64,000 nucleotides of DNA from Sporosarcina luteola (lineage in GTDB: Bacteria; Bacillota; Bacilli; Bacillales_A; Planococcaceae), in contig JACHLS010000004.1 in the NCBI GenBank assembly GCA_014204635.1, forward strand, positions 1 to 64,000, in the 5' to 3' direction. The position numbers were made by a program, and so were the translations under genes. Position 1 is the stretch's first letter, and each line of letters begins with the position of its first letter. The notes below the pieces were generated by a model. It was not told the DNA's origin, searched no databases, and worked only from the letters and a program-made list of their open reading frames with translations. Positions 35,593-45,213 of the stretch are shown piece by piece.

Positions 35593-36630
35593 TTACGCTT
35601 CGGTCCGGTTGAATTGTGATATGAATCGGATATCATTCGTATAGAAATGACGGATATCTTCCACGCCATATTTCAACATAGCAATCCGTTCCGGTCCCAT
35701 GCCGAACGCAAATCCTGTCACCACGGACGGATCATAGCCCGCCATTTTCAACACGTTCGGATGCACCATGCCGGCTCCGAGAATTTCGATCCAGCCGGTC
35801 TTTTTACAAACATTGCAGCCCGCTCCTCCACATTTGAAGCATGAAATATCCATTTCAACCGATGGCTCTGTGAATGGGAAGAAACTTGGACGAAGACGGA
35901 TTTCACGGTCTGCCCCAAACATTTTTTTCGCGAACAGATCCAATGTGCCTTTCAGGTCACTCATGCGGATATTTTCACCGACAACCAGTCCCTCGATTTG
36001 TGTAAATTGATGTGAATGGGTCGCGTCATCGTTATCACGCCGATAAACCTTCCCAGGGCAAATGATTTTAATCGCTTCCCCTTTTTTGGCTTCCATCGTT
36101 CTTGCCTGAACAGGAGAAGTATGGGTTCGAAGCAAAATGTCCTCTGAAATATAGAATGAATCCTGCATGTCGCGTGCCGGATGTCCTTTAGGCAAATTAA
36201 GCGCTTCGAAGTTATAGTAATCCTTTTCCACTTCAGGCCCTTCCGCGATTTCATAGCCCATGCTGATAAAGAAGTCTTCAATCTCCTCAACGACACGAGT
36301 CAACGGATGATGATTGCCTGCAGGCGCTGGTCGTCCTGGCAGTGTCACATCGATCGATTCGTTCTCCAGTTGTGCTTGAATTGCCGCTTCTTCAAGCAAT
36401 GTCATGCGGGACTCCAATGCTTCCGTGACAGTTTCACGGACGACATTGACAAGTGCCCCCATTTTCGGCCGTTCCTCGGCTGGCAGTTTTCCCATTCCTT
36501 TTAACAAATCGGTGATGGGACCCTTTTTCCCGAGGTAAGCAACGCGGACGTCATTCAATTCTTTAACATCGGACGCATCCTGGATCTTTTTTAACGCTTC
36601 TTCTTTCAATTGCTGTAATTGTTGTTCCAT
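35593..36630 (-). CDS. pheS: Phenylalanyl-tRNA synthetase alpha subunit
   Basis: Catalytic subunit of PheRS, 345 residues from [10 protein letters not shown]. Class II motif 2 is in [12 protein letters not shown] and FRR-like [20 protein letters not shown]. The phenylalanine pocket and motif 3 lie in [19 protein letters not shown] and [20 protein letters not shown]. The ATG was chosen because AAAGGAG lies 7 bases upstream; it gives the length known for Bacillus. Expression is controlled by the T-box just before it. Confidence 0.97.
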   Translation of the reverse strand: MEQQLQQLKEEALKKIQDASDVKELNDVRVAYLGKKGPITDLLKGMGKLPAEERPKMGALVNVVRETVTEALESRMTLLEEAAIQAQLENESIDVTLPGRPAPAGNHHPLTRVVEEIEDFFISMGYEIAEGPEVEKDYYNFEALNLPKGHPARDMQDSFYISEDILLRTHTSPVQARTMEAKKGEAIKIICPGKVYRRDNDDATHSHQFTQIEGLVVGENIRMSDLKGTLDLFAKKMFGADREIRLRPSFFPFTEPSVEMDISCFKCGGAGCNVCKKTGWIEILGAGMVHPNVLKMAGYDPSVVTGFAFGMGPERIAMLKYGVEDIRHFYTNDIRFISQFNRTEA

Positions 36631-36649
36631 CGTCATTCTCCTTTCAAAA

Positions 36650-36963
36650 TAAAAAAGCCTCGCCCCCAAAAAGGGACGAGGACGAGATCGCGGTACCACC
36701 CTGATTATTATGCTAATGCGCATAATCACTTCATTGGAATAACGGTCCTACACCGGCACGCCTTTACAGATTACTGGTCCTGGCGGCAGCTAACGGGGTG
36801 AACTTCAATCACTGCGTATCGATCTGTACTTCCAGTCAAGGTACAGACTTCCTGACGACCGCATGTCATCTACTCTTCCCGCTCAAACGCTTTTATACAT
36901 AATATGATGGAGGAAACAAAGTAATTTTAATACGTACTCCATTATTCAAATGCTCTTACTTTC
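36650..36963 (-). promoter_or_regulatory. T-box riboswitch leader of pheST (tRNA-Phe)
   Basis: A ~310-base leader. The T-box AGGGTGGTACCGCG is at 36689-36702 on the minus strand. It is followed by a terminator (CCTCG..CCC, loop TTTTT, GGGGGCGAGG) and a T-run at 36652-36682. In stem I, TGAAGTTCACC carries a TTC codon followed by A, the expected Phe specifier. Uncharged tRNA-Phe would stabilise the antiterminator and allow pheST transcription. Confidence 0.92.
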
Positions 36964-36969
36964 GTAGTT

Positions 36970-36998
36970 AGTATACATGAATCACAAATTTTCGGCAA
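36970..36998 (-). promoter_or_regulatory. SigmaA promoter of the pheST T-box leader
   Basis: On the minus strand TTGCCG, a 17-base spacer, then TATACT. It lies just before the T-box leader. Confidence 0.75.
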
Positions 36999-37043
36999 CA
37001 CTATGAACATCACGTGATATCGTCAAACTCTACGACAATCCCC

Positions 37044-37817
37044 TTACCTGTTTCCGGAAACAGCATACGCATATAAGAGAATGCCGGTCGCGACCGCAAC
37101 ATTTAAGGATTCCGCTTGGCCAAGAATCGGAATCTTGACGACTTCCTCAGCTTCTTTCAATAAATCTGCCGAAACACCGCTTCCTTCATTGCCAACTAAC
37201 AGGGCAAATGAAGCCGGGGCTTGGATGGCTTGATAGTCTTTCGCTTCATGTAAACCCGTTCCCAATACGGGAATGGCGTTTGCTTTCACCCGCTGGATCC
37301 ATTCCTCTAGATTTCCTTTTACGACTGGGAGATGGAAATTAGAACCTTGCGCTGATCGGATTGTTTTCGGGTTATAGAGGTCAGCAGAACCTTGGCCGAT
37401 TATGACAGCATCAATTCCAGCTGCATCTGCGGTCCTAATCATGGTGCCCACGTTTCCTGGGTCTTGTACTGCATCGATGAACAATAATTTTTTCCAGTCG
37501 CCGAACAAATCTTCTTTGTATTCAGGCTGCCGGCAATGAGCGAAGATGCCTTGCGAATGCTCCGTCTCTGCCAGTTCCTTTGCTATCGCGCTTGGGATTT
37601 CAATTTGCTGGACAGCAGCCTCTTTGAATTGCGATGGCAATTCCACATCCTCCCGGATAATTAAATGAAGGACAGCGCCTTGCGTTTTTAATGCTTCCTC
37701 GACAAGATGGAATCCCTCTACAAGAAATTCACCGGATTTATCACGATCCTTCTTATTTGTTATCAACTTGAGCCAATGCTTTACTAAGGCATTTTGGCGA
37801 GATTCAATTCGTTTCAT
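37044..37817 (-). CDS. ysgA: TrmH-family (SpoU) RNA methyltransferase, YsgA-like
   Basis: A 257-residue SAM-dependent RNA 2'-O-methyltransferase. The N-terminal substrate-binding domain (SRQNALVKHWLKLITNKKDR then GEFLVEGFHLVEEAL) precedes the SPOUT knot: DAVQDPGNVGTMIRTADAAG, LLVGNEGSGVSADLL and IPILGQAESLNVAVATGILL, the three family motifs. The start MKRIESRQ was chosen by similarity to the Bacillus protein. The target, 23S rRNA or tRNA, cannot be told. It lies between pheS and sspI, as in Bacillus subtilis. Confidence 0.92.
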   Translation of the reverse strand: MKRIESRQNALVKHWLKLITNKKDRDKSGEFLVEGFHLVEEALKTQGAVLHLIIREDVELPSQFKEAAVQQIEIPSAIAKELAETEHSQGIFAHCRQPEYKEDLFGDWKKLLFIDAVQDPGNVGTMIRTADAAGIDAVIIGQGSADLYNPKTIRSAQGSNFHLPVVKGNLEEWIQRVKANAIPVLGTGLHEAKDYQAIQAPASFALLVGNEGSGVSADLLKEAEEVVKIPILGQAESLNVAVATGILLYAYAVSGNR

Positions 37818-37858
37818 GTACATAGACATCCTTTTTTCTTTTTAGTGTAGCAAAAAGA

Positions 37859-37888
37859 TGCATAGTTGGCGATGGATTGAACACATTA
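37859..37888 (+). promoter_or_regulatory. Putative SigmaG promoter of sspI
   Basis: TGCATA at 37859, a 17-base spacer, then CACATTA at 37882. This matches the SigmaG pattern (TGHATR, CATWWTA) with one mismatch and lies 20 bases before the sspI start. Confidence 0.7.
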
Positions 37889-37907
37889 ATAACAGGAGGT
37901 TGGAAAA

Positions 37908-38120
37908 ATGAACTTTCAAATTCGCGAAGCCATTACGGCAAATATGCAAAACAACTCAGCAACTGATATCAAAGGCATCGTTGACGATGCCATCCAACGC
38001 GGCGAAGAACAACTATTGCCCGGACTCGGCGTGTTTTTCGAAAAACTGTGGAACCGTGCCGATGAGCAAGAAAAAGAAAAGATTTCTGGAGAAATCGCTC
38101 AAGCATTTTCCAGGCAATAA
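37908..38120 (+). CDS. sspI: Small acid-soluble spore protein SspI
   Basis: A 70-residue minor SASP made in the forespore. It matches the SspI family along its whole length (MNFQIREAITANMQNNSATD, then GIVDDAIQRGEEQLLPGLGV and FFEKLWNRADE). AGGAGG lies 8 bases before the ATG. It has its own SigmaG-type promoter and terminator. Together with gerE it shows the organism forms spores. Confidence 0.96.
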   Translation: MNFQIREAITANMQNNSATDIKGIVDDAIQRGEEQLLPGLGVFFEKLWNRADEQEKEKISGEIAQAFSRQ

Positions 38121-38126
38121 AACCAT

Positions 38127-38168
38127 AAGAGCCGTTGGAATGATACTTATCCCAACGGCTCTTTCTCT
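38127..38168 (+). terminator. Terminator of sspI
   Basis: AAGAGCCGTTGG pairs with CCAACGGCTCTT across a 13-base loop and is followed by TCTCTATATT. Confidence 0.85.
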
Positions 38169-38544
38169 ATATTGCGTGTTTCGTTATCAAACTCATGGGA
38201 GATAATAGACGGTATTCCTTTGCCCACGTGGAACCCTACATAAATACAGCGAGGTGAAAGCCATCAAGTTAAATCAGGAATTCACATCAATGCAATTTCT
38301 TAGCTGTTAGTTTAGCCGTAACCCTCCACTTCCTTAAACCGATATACGTTCCCATTTATTAGAAATCCATGGGTCATCTGGTTCGGTGTTGCTTACATCC
38401 TATTTGCTTTGATTGCATGGATTGATGGCAAGATCCTTAAAAAACCAAAATTCTCCCTTAATTGCAACCTGATTCATTGTCCTTATTCCTTTCTAAACTA
38501 AAGGTATTCCATTTTGATTAAAGAACGCTTACAGCAAGCAACGT
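38169..38544. other. Intergenic region with a possible membrane-gene scrap
   Basis: No intact gene in 376 bases. On the plus strand 38334-38440 reads NRYTFPFIRNPWVIWFGVAY and ILFALIAWIDGKILKKP without an upstream start; a stop lies shortly before. This looks like the broken end of a small membrane protein, but I cannot name it. Confidence 0.35.
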
Positions 38545-39513
38545 TCATGCCAACAATGTAGCCAAAACCGCTTTCTGTGCATGCAGACGGTTTCCTGCCT
38601 GTTGGAATACATAGGAGTTCGGTCCATCAATGACGGAGGCGGAAACTTCTTCTTCTCGATGCGCCGGCAAGCAATGGAGGAACATGTAATCAGGTTTCGC
38701 ATGTGCAACGAGTTGATCGTTGATCTGGAAGCCTGCAAAGTCTTGAAGGCGTTTTTCCGTCTCTCCCTCTTGGCCCATCGACGTCCAAACATCAGTATAG
38801 ATGGCATCCGCGTTTTGAACTGCAACGACTGGATCTTGCATTGCCAGGACGCTCCCCCCATTGTCCTCCGCCAGCTTTTTCGCTTTTTGCAGTAAGAATT
38901 CGTTATATTCATATCCTTGCGGAGTCGCAATGGAAACATTCATCCCCATATGTGCTGCCGCAATCACGAGGGAATGTGCCACATTATTCCCGTCTCCCAC
39001 GTACGCTAGTTTCAGCCCTTTCAAAGATGGCCCCTTCACTTCTCTAATGGTCAGGAGATCGGCGAGAGCTTGGCATGGATGGAACAAGTCTGTCAAACCG
39101 TTTATGACAGGAACGGATGTATATTTGGCCAATTCTTTCACCATCTCATGTGAATTTGCTCGAATCATGACTCCATCCAAATATTCAGAGAGTACATGTC
39201 CGGTATCATATACGGATTCTCCTCGGCCGATTTGAAGATCTTTTGAGTTCATGAACATAGCGTGCCCGCCAAGTTGGATCATGCCAACCTCAAACGAAAT
39301 GCGCGTACGAGTCGAGTGCTTTTCAAAAATCATTCCTAAAGTCTTGCCCGCAAGCACAGGCGGCATAATCCCTTTTTGCATCTGGCTTTTCATGTCATGC
39401 GCTTTTTGCAATAAATATGCAATCTCCTCACTTGTATAATCCAAAAGACTCAACAGGTCCCTTCCCTGTAAGTTCCTCTCCATATCAACAAAGTAGTCCT
39501 TATATTGCACCAT
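38545..39513 (-). CDS. argF: Ornithine carbamoyltransferase
   Basis: Makes citrulline from ornithine and carbamoyl phosphate in arginine synthesis; 322 residues. The carbamoyl phosphate motif is [30 protein letters not shown] is also conserved, and [15 protein letters not shown] is the ornithine-binding loop. The ATG beginning MVQYKDYF has AGGAGAGG 5 bases upstream. It stands alone, away from other arg genes. The promoter just upstream overlaps an ARG-box-like sequence. Confidence 0.96.
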   Translation of the reverse strand: MVQYKDYFVDMERNLQGRDLLSLLDYTSEEIAYLLQKAHDMKSQMQKGIMPPVLAGKTLGMIFEKHSTRTRISFEVGMIQLGGHAMFMNSKDLQIGRGESVYDTGHVLSEYLDGVMIRANSHEMVKELAKYTSVPVINGLTDLFHPCQALADLLTIREVKGPSLKGLKLAYVGDGNNVAHSLVIAAAHMGMNVSIATPQGYEYNEFLLQKAKKLAEDNGGSVLAMQDPVVAVQNADAIYTDVWTSMGQEGETEKRLQDFAGFQINDQLVAHAKPDYMFLHCLPAHREEEVSASVIDGPNSYVFQQAGNRLHAQKAVLATLLA

Positions 39514-39543
39514 GCTATCCTCTCCTTCGCATTTGTTTAGTCT

Positions 39544-39572
39544 AGTATATATATGCATAATTATTAAGTCAA
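39544..39572 (-). promoter_or_regulatory. SigmaA promoter of argF with ARG-box-like spacer
   Basis: On the minus strand TTGACT, a 17-base spacer, then TATACT. The spacer contains AATAATTATGCATA, which resembles the AhrC/ArgR box (CATGAATAAAAATNCAAK). Arginine repression is therefore likely. Confidence 0.7.
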
Positions 39573-39621
39573 ATGTATTTTTATAAATAGCTAGGTAGGT
39601 AAGTACCTTTGCGATCCATGT

Positions 39622-39662
39622 AAAAAAAAAAGAAACCTCACTCCATTGAGCAAGATTTCTTT
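39622..39662 (-). terminator. Terminator of the M42 peptidase gene
   Basis: On the minus strand GAAATCTTGCTCA and TGAGGTTTC form an imperfect stem followed by ten T residues, 10 bases after the peptidase stop. Confidence 0.75.
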
Positions 39663-39671
39663 TCACTTTGA

Positions 39672-40760
39672 TTAGTTGAAAGTAATTTGATTCACTGTTT
39701 CACGGTCTAATTTTTTGATGACTTCCACAATGAGTTTAACAGCATTTTCATAGTCATCTCGATGGAGCATGGCGGCGTGTGAATGAATATATCTTGTTGC
39801 AACGCAAATCGCAATGGAAGGGACACCATTACCACTTAGGTGGATAGAGCCGGCATCTGTGCCTCCGCCTGCCAACGCTTCAAATTGATAAGGGATGCCG
39901 CGCTCTTCTGCTGTGTCAACAAACAGATCACGTAGTCCTTTATGTGACACCATTGATGCATCATAGAGGAAGATTTGCGGGCCCTCGCCCATTTTCCCCA
40001 TAGCTTCTTTTGATGTTACGCCCGGTGTATCTCCTGCCACGCCTACATCGACGGCAATCCCAATATCAGGCTTCACTTTTGCGGCCGCAGTTTTGGCTCC
40101 GCGCAATCCAATTTCCTCTTGCACCGCACCGACACTGAAGAGAATATTCGGATGTCCTTCCTTTTTCAGTGCTTTCATCACATCAATCGCAATGGCACAG
40201 CCAATTCGGTTGTCCCATGCTTTGGCAAGCAAATACTTGTCATTGTTCATCACAGTGAATTCAAAGTATGGGACGACCATATCACCTGGCAAGACGCCCC
40301 ACTCAAGTGCTTCTTCCCTAGAGCTAGCACCGATGTCGATAAACATATCTTTAATGTCGACTGGCTTTTTCCGGGCGTCGGCTGAAAGGATATGGGGTGG
40401 CTTGGAACCGATAACACCAGTTACTGTGTCGCCCTTCCTTGTCACAACAGTCACTCGCTGTGCCAGCATAACTTGTGACCACCAGCCTCCTACTGTTTGG
40501 AAGGATAGAAATCCTTTGTCATCAATTTTAGTCACCATAAAACCGACTTCATCCAGATGTCCTGCCAGCATGATGCGCGGGCCATCTGCTGCGCCTGTTT
40601 TTTTAGCGATCAATGAACCTAGACCGTCCTGTTCGATTTCATCCGCAAACGGTTCAATATACTGTTTCATCACCTCACGGGGTTCCCTTTCGTTCCCGGG
40701 AATGCCTTTGGCGTCCGTGAGGTCTTTTAACATGGTCAATGTTTCATCCAGTTTCGGCAA
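39672..40760 (-). CDS. ysdC: M42-family aminopeptidase (YsdC-like)
   Basis: Cytoplasmic metallo-aminopeptidase of 362 residues, related to glutamyl aminopeptidase and FrvX. Metal and catalytic residues are visible in [33 protein letters not shown] (catalytic Glu pair), [10 protein letters not shown] and the C-terminal [10 protein letters not shown]. The start is TTG with AGGAGG before it. It probably trims peptides. The function in metabolism is not known. Confidence 0.92.
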   Translation of the reverse strand: MPKLDETLTMLKDLTDAKGIPGNEREPREVMKQYIEPFADEIEQDGLGSLIAKKTGAADGPRIMLAGHLDEVGFMVTKIDDKGFLSFQTVGGWWSQVMLAQRVTVVTRKGDTVTGVIGSKPPHILSADARKKPVDIKDMFIDIGASSREEALEWGVLPGDMVVPYFEFTVMNNDKYLLAKAWDNRIGCAIAIDVMKALKKEGHPNILFSVGAVQEEIGLRGAKTAAAKVKPDIGIAVDVGVAGDTPGVTSKEAMGKMGEGPQIFLYDASMVSHKGLRDLFVDTAEERGIPYQFEALAGGGTDAGSIHLSGNGVPSIAICVATRYIHSHAAMLHRDDYENAVKLIVEVIKKLDRETVNQITFN

Positions 40761-40967
40761 TTATTTCGCCCTCCTAAGCAATTCGTACAAGAGTAGTATA
40801 TGATAAGTGAAGATCATTTTCAAAACTTTTCATCAAAAAACCTGTCTTCACACTTACTTATATACTGTGCCCCATTTTCTTTATCGTTTATACTGATACA
40901 GATCTTTTAAAACAGTATAAAACACACATTCAAATGGAGCTAATAGAGATGTGGGAGGCCTTCATAT

Positions 40968-41011
40968 AAAAAATGACCCCCAATCGTTAGAGTTCACCTA
41001 ACAATTGGGGG
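40968..41011 (-). terminator. Terminator of ddh
   Basis: On the minus strand CCCCCAATTGTTAG pairs with CTAACGATTGGGGG (one mismatch), then TCATTTTTTAT. It starts 8 bases after the ddh stop. Confidence 0.85.
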
Positions 41012-41018
41012 AATTTCA

Positions 41019-42005
41019 TTACAGCAGCTCTTTTCTTAGGGTTGCTGGACTTTTTGGCGATAACAGACCCGGTGCCACGTCAAAGACTGTTTTCGCGCCA
41101 ACATCCCCTGCCCGGTTCATTTTGTATGCAGCACGGGCATAGGCGACTAGCACGCTGGAAGTAAATTCAGGATTGCTGTCCAGCGCCAGTGAAAATTCCA
41201 TCACTTGATTGCTCGCTTCACCTGTTTTCCCGCTTCGAATGACAAATCCGCCATGCGGCATCGCTGCGTGATTGTTTGCAAGCTCCTCTTCCGTAATGAA
41301 ATGAACAGTCGTATCATAATCGGCAAAATAGTCGGGCATCGTTACAATATCCCGTTCTACTCTCTCTGCGTCCGCTCCCTCTTGAAGGACGACAAAACAC
41401 TCGCGCGTATGTTTTTCACGTGTAGATAACTCCGGCTGCGCCCCGCTTCTTACTCGGTTCACTGCCTCTTCGACAGGGATCGTATACTGGACTGCTCCTT
41501 TAACGCCTTCAATTCTTCGAACAGCATCGGAGTGACCTTGGCTGAGCCCTTTCCCCCAGAATGTGTAAGTTGCCCCTTCCGGCAGGACAGCTTCGCCGAA
41601 CAAACGATTGATCGAGAATAATCCCGGATCCCAGCCGACAGAAATAATGGCTGTATTGCCATTTGGTTTTGCCGCAGCATCTACCTTTTCAAAGTACTCT
41701 GGAATTTTAGCGTGCGTATCGAAACTGTCGACAGTATTAAATGAAGCAGATAAATCGGGTCCTTGTTCCGGCAGGTCGTTCTTGGAACCGCCGCATAAGA
41801 TCAGCACATCAATTTCTCCCTTGAATTCGTCAATCGAAGCCAGTGGACGAACAGGGATTTCTGGATTCAATAGGGAGACACTGCCAGGCTCTCTACGTGT
41901 GAAAACTGAAACGAGCTCCATATCGCCATTTTGCGCAATGGCAGATTCGACTCCTCTGCCCAAGTTTCCGTATCCGACAATCCCGATTTTAATATTGCCT
42001 TCCAT
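41019..42005 (-). CDS. ddh: meso-diaminopimelate D-dehydrogenase
   Basis: NADPH-dependent enzyme that interconverts L-tetrahydrodipicolinate and meso-diaminopimelate in one step, bypassing the succinylase/acetylase routes of lysine synthesis. It has 328 residues. The Rossmann motif is IGIVGYGNLGRGVE; the substrate and nucleotide region shows FTRRE, SVGWDPGLFSINRLFGE and FWGKGLSQGHSDAVRRI. The ATG beginning MEGNIKIG follows AAAGGATG by 9 bases. This enzyme is found in few Bacillales, notably the B. sphaericus/Sporosarcina group. Confidence 0.96.
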   Translation of the reverse strand: MEGNIKIGIVGYGNLGRGVESAIAQNGDMELVSVFTRREPGSVSLLNPEIPVRPLASIDEFKGEIDVLILCGGSKNDLPEQGPDLSASFNTVDSFDTHAKIPEYFEKVDAAAKPNGNTAIISVGWDPGLFSINRLFGEAVLPEGATYTFWGKGLSQGHSDAVRRIEGVKGAVQYTIPVEEAVNRVRSGAQPELSTREKHTRECFVVLQEGADAERVERDIVTMPDYFADYDTTVHFITEEELANNHAAMPHGGFVIRSGKTGEASNQVMEFSLALDSNPEFTSSVLVAYARAAYKMNRAGDVGAKTVFDVAPGLLSPKSPATLRKELL

Positions 42006-42167
42006 AGTTGGCACCATCCTTTATCCCAATTTTTTATTCTTACATTCTACCGTTATCACATTACTTTTACCATTCATTTTTTTCGTTCACAAACTATCCT
42101 TTTCCACTCGTGGTGTAAAGATGATACAGTAGACAGGACTACGAAGTTTTGAAATGAGGCCCGTACT

Positions 42168-43316
42168 ATGCGTTTCTTTGTCTACCTGATTGTGTTCTTT
42201 TCTTTTTTTGATTTGTTTTCCCAATTGCCGATCATGAGCCCGTTCGCCCTCTCTTTAGGGGCATCCTCGTTCTTAACTGGACTTGCTGTCGGGATCTATT
42301 CGTTCTCCAATACGATTGGAAATGTCCTTTCAGGATTCATGACCGATCGAAAAGGGCCATTCATCGTCTTATTGACCGGCTTGTTCGCATCCAGCGTTTC
42401 TTTATACCTTTATCTGTTCGTGACCGGCCCGTATTCACTATTAGGCATCCGCTTTATCCACGGTTTCATGGAGGGCTTGATTGTTCCGGCTGCGTTCACT
42501 TTCTTGGCGAATCGCGCGCAAGAATCAAAGAGAGGCAGGAGCGTCGCCATCTCCGGAGCATTTGTCGGCATGGCAGCTATTATCGGACCGGCTTATAGTG
42601 GAATTGTCGCTTCCAAAACATCTGCCGCGTCCATCATGGTGATCAACGGGGTTATCATGATGATTCTGGCCATACTCGCTATTTTCTTCTTGCGCAACTT
42701 TTCTTATAAGCGAAAAGGCAGGTCCACTGCCGGACAAGATTTCAAAGTACGGAATTTATTTCAACATCCAGGGATGGTACGTGCGTTTGCCGGCGCCTTT
42801 TTCCTCATGTTTTCTCAAGGTGTCCTAGCGCTGATTCTTCCTTTGAAAGTAGAAGCACTCGGATATGATACAAAGATGACCGGAATGCTTCTCAGCACCT
42901 TTGGCATAGTTGCTATTCTAATTTTCCTGTTGCCGATCAACCGTATCTTTGATCGAGTCCGACCTATGGTGACTTTGGCATTGGGCATCTCTATCATGGG
43001 AGCAAGCATGCTTTTTTTAAGCCAAATGGATGACCTGGTTTTTCTATTTGTGGCGCTTGCCATTTACGGAATAGGGTTTGCCTTTTTATTCCCCTCCATT
43101 AATTCATTGCTCATCGATTCCTCGTCCCCTGCCTATCGGGGGAAAGCGTATGGTTATTTTTATGCATTCTTTTCCATTGGAGTTGTGGCAGGCTCGAGTG
43201 TGATCGGCTATTTGGATCTTTCGTATAATGGGGGCTTCATGGTGACCGGGTTCCTTCTGATTGGAATCGCCCTTTACACGATCTTTGGAATGCGCAACAA
43301 AAAACACGATGTATAA
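42168..43316 (+). CDS. Major facilitator superfamily transporter
   Basis: A 382-residue MFS exporter with 12 predicted helices. Motif A-like loops are GFMTDRKGPFIVLLTG after helix 2 and NRIFDRVRPMVTLALG after helix 8; RFIHGFMEGLIVPAAF is motif C-like. The ribosome site is weak (ATGAGG). The substrate cannot be predicted; the length and lack of long loops suggest drug or metabolite efflux. It is divergent from ddh and convergent with recQ. Confidence 0.9.
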   Translation: MRFFVYLIVFFSFFDLFSQLPIMSPFALSLGASSFLTGLAVGIYSFSNTIGNVLSGFMTDRKGPFIVLLTGLFASSVSLYLYLFVTGPYSLLGIRFIHGFMEGLIVPAAFTFLANRAQESKRGRSVAISGAFVGMAAIIGPAYSGIVASKTSAASIMVINGVIMMILAILAIFFLRNFSYKRKGRSTAGQDFKVRNLFQHPGMVRAFAGAFFLMFSQGVLALILPLKVEALGYDTKMTGMLLSTFGIVAILIFLLPINRIFDRVRPMVTLALGISIMGASMLFLSQMDDLVFLFVALAIYGIGFAFLFPSINSLLIDSSSPAYRGKAYGYFYAFFSIGVVAGSSVIGYLDLSYNGGFMVTGFLLIGIALYTIFGMRNKKHDV

Positions 43317-43323
43317 AATCAAT

Positions 43324-43361
43324 CAGGCAAGCATCCCATCTGAGATCGCTTGCCTGTTCTT
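43324..43361. terminator. Terminator between the MFS gene and recQ
   Basis: CAGGCAAGC pairs with GCTTGCCTG across a 15-base loop, followed by TTCTTC. It lies between convergent genes. Confidence 0.7.
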
Positions 43362-43369
43362 CATTTCCA

Positions 43370-45130
43370 TCATTCTGGCACGGTTTGTGCTTCGGATTGA
43401 AAGGTTAAAATTTCATTGATAAATGCTTCCCCGTATCGTTCCAATTTCGCTGCTCCCACACCATTCACTTCCAAGAACTGCTCATCTGTAGTCGGCATTT
43501 TGGCGGCCATATCACGTAAGGACTTGTCCGAGAAGACGACGAATGGCGGCACACCCGCTTCCTGTGCCAATTGCATTCGCAAAGCCCTCAGCTGATTGAA
43601 AAGCGGGTCTTCTTTTGTGATCTGTTTGGATGTAACAGTGCCTTTGCGGAACACCTTAATTTTACCTGTCAAAACATCCTTCCCTAGTTCTGTTACATAA
43701 ATGATCGGGAATTGGCCATTTTCAACACCTAGGTAATTCTCCGAGATGATGAACTCGATGAAATCTGAGACATCCTTTGTATTTCGTTCTTTCATCAGCC
43801 CATAAGTGGATAGTTTTTGGAAATTAAATTCCAGCAATTTCTTATTGCGAGAGCCGGTCAATACTTGGGCAATCATAGTCTTGCCAAAACGCTGCCCCAT
43901 CCGGATTACGCAGGAAAGGACCTTTTGCACGTCCACAGTCACGTCATAACGTTCCCTTGTATCGGTACAATTCGCACATCGTTTACAGTCTGTCGCTTCT
44001 GTTTCTCCAAAATAGGAAATGATGAATTTCTGTAAACATGATTCGGTATGGCAGTAATCGACCATCGATTGGAGTTTTTCCAATTCAGCGGGAATCCGGT
44101 TCATGTCCTGAGATTGATCAATCAAAAATCGCTGTGTCAGCACATCCTGAGAGGAGAAGAGCAGAGTGCATTCACTATCCAAGCCATCCCGCCCGGCACG
44201 CCCGGCTTCCTGGTAATAACTTTCCATGTTCTTCGGCATCTGATAGTGGATGACATATCGAATATTCGATTTATCGATTCCCATTCCGAATGCATTCGTG
44301 GCGACCATGACAGCAGCCTCGTCCATGAGGAATCTGTCTTGTTCTTTTTGACGTTCCATATCAGATAGACCAGCATGATATTTCGCCACCTGACATCCCA
44401 TCTTCGACAAGGTTGCATGCAATTGGTCGACCGCTTTCCTCGTCGCCGCATAAATGATGCCCGCCTCCCCACTATTTTTACGGACATATTCTTTTACGTA
44501 CGCATCGCGATCTTGTCCTTTAATAACAGAGAACGTCAAATTGCTTCGCTCAAATCCTGTCATTACGGTATTACTTTCAGTAATTCCAAGCTGTTTGCAA
44601 ATATCCTCCCGAACAGCCGGTGTGGCGGTCGCGGTCAACGCCAGAATGACCGGCTTCTGATCGAATAAAGGAATAATCCGATGAATCATCCGATAACTTG
44701 GCCGGAAATCATGGCCCCATTGCGAAATGCAGTGCGCTTCATCGATGGCGATCATAGAAATATCCATCCTGCCGATTTGATCAATGAATGATGGAGAATC
44801 AAATCGTTCAGGTGCAATATAAAGCAATTTATACTTGCCTTCCAACGCATTTTCCATCGTCCCAAAATATTCTTCTGAAGACAGCGTGCTATTAATGTAG
44901 GCAGCCGGAATGCCGAGTTGATGAAGGGCATCGACTTGATCCTTCATCAGGGAAATGAGAGGCGAGATGACGAGAACTGTTCCTTCCAGGACAAGGGCAG
45001 GCACCTGATAGCAAATCGATTTCCCGCCCCCTGTCGGCATGACGCAAAGAGTGTCTTTCCCCTGCAACACTTGCCGAATTACCTGTTCCTGTCCAATCCG
45101 GAAAGAGGAATAGCCGAAATGGGTTGTCAA
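43370..45130 (-). CDS. recQ: ATP-dependent DNA helicase RecQ
   Basis: 3'-5' helicase of superfamily 2, 586 residues from the TTG at 45130. CVMPTGGGKSICYQVPAL (Walker A), IDEAHCISQWGHDFRPSY (DEAH and aromatic loop), ALTATATP and YYQEAGRAGRDG (motif VI) are all present. Zinc-binding cysteines (CKRCANC), a winged helix and a C-terminal HRDC domain follow. In-frame residues upstream of the TTG (ERALSIL) also match RecQ, and the best ribosome site, GGAGGTGG, is 8 bases before an ATC codon at 45151, so the true start may be non-canonical. Confidence 0.95.
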   Translation of the reverse strand: MTTHFGYSSFRIGQEQVIRQVLQGKDTLCVMPTGGGKSICYQVPALVLEGTVLVISPLISLMKDQVDALHQLGIPAAYINSTLSSEEYFGTMENALEGKYKLLYIAPERFDSPSFIDQIGRMDISMIAIDEAHCISQWGHDFRPSYRMIHRIIPLFDQKPVILALTATATPAVREDICKQLGITESNTVMTGFERSNLTFSVIKGQDRDAYVKEYVRKNSGEAGIIYAATRKAVDQLHATLSKMGCQVAKYHAGLSDMERQKEQDRFLMDEAAVMVATNAFGMGIDKSNIRYVIHYQMPKNMESYYQEAGRAGRDGLDSECTLLFSSQDVLTQRFLIDQSQDMNRIPAELEKLQSMVDYCHTESCLQKFIISYFGETEATDCKRCANCTDTRERYDVTVDVQKVLSCVIRMGQRFGKTMIAQVLTGSRNKKLLEFNFQKLSTYGLMKERNTKDVSDFIEFIISENYLGVENGQFPIIYVTELGKDVLTGKIKVFRKGTVTSKQITKEDPLFNQLRALRMQLAQEAGVPPFVVFSDKSLRDMAAKMPTTDEQFLEVNGVGAAKLERYGEAFINEILTFQSEAQTVPE

Positions 45131-45213
45131 TATGGATAACGCACGTTCGATTCAAACCACCTCCAATGTATTTTCGAGAAAAAAAGCACCAGTACAGGCG
45201 CTCCATGTACAAT

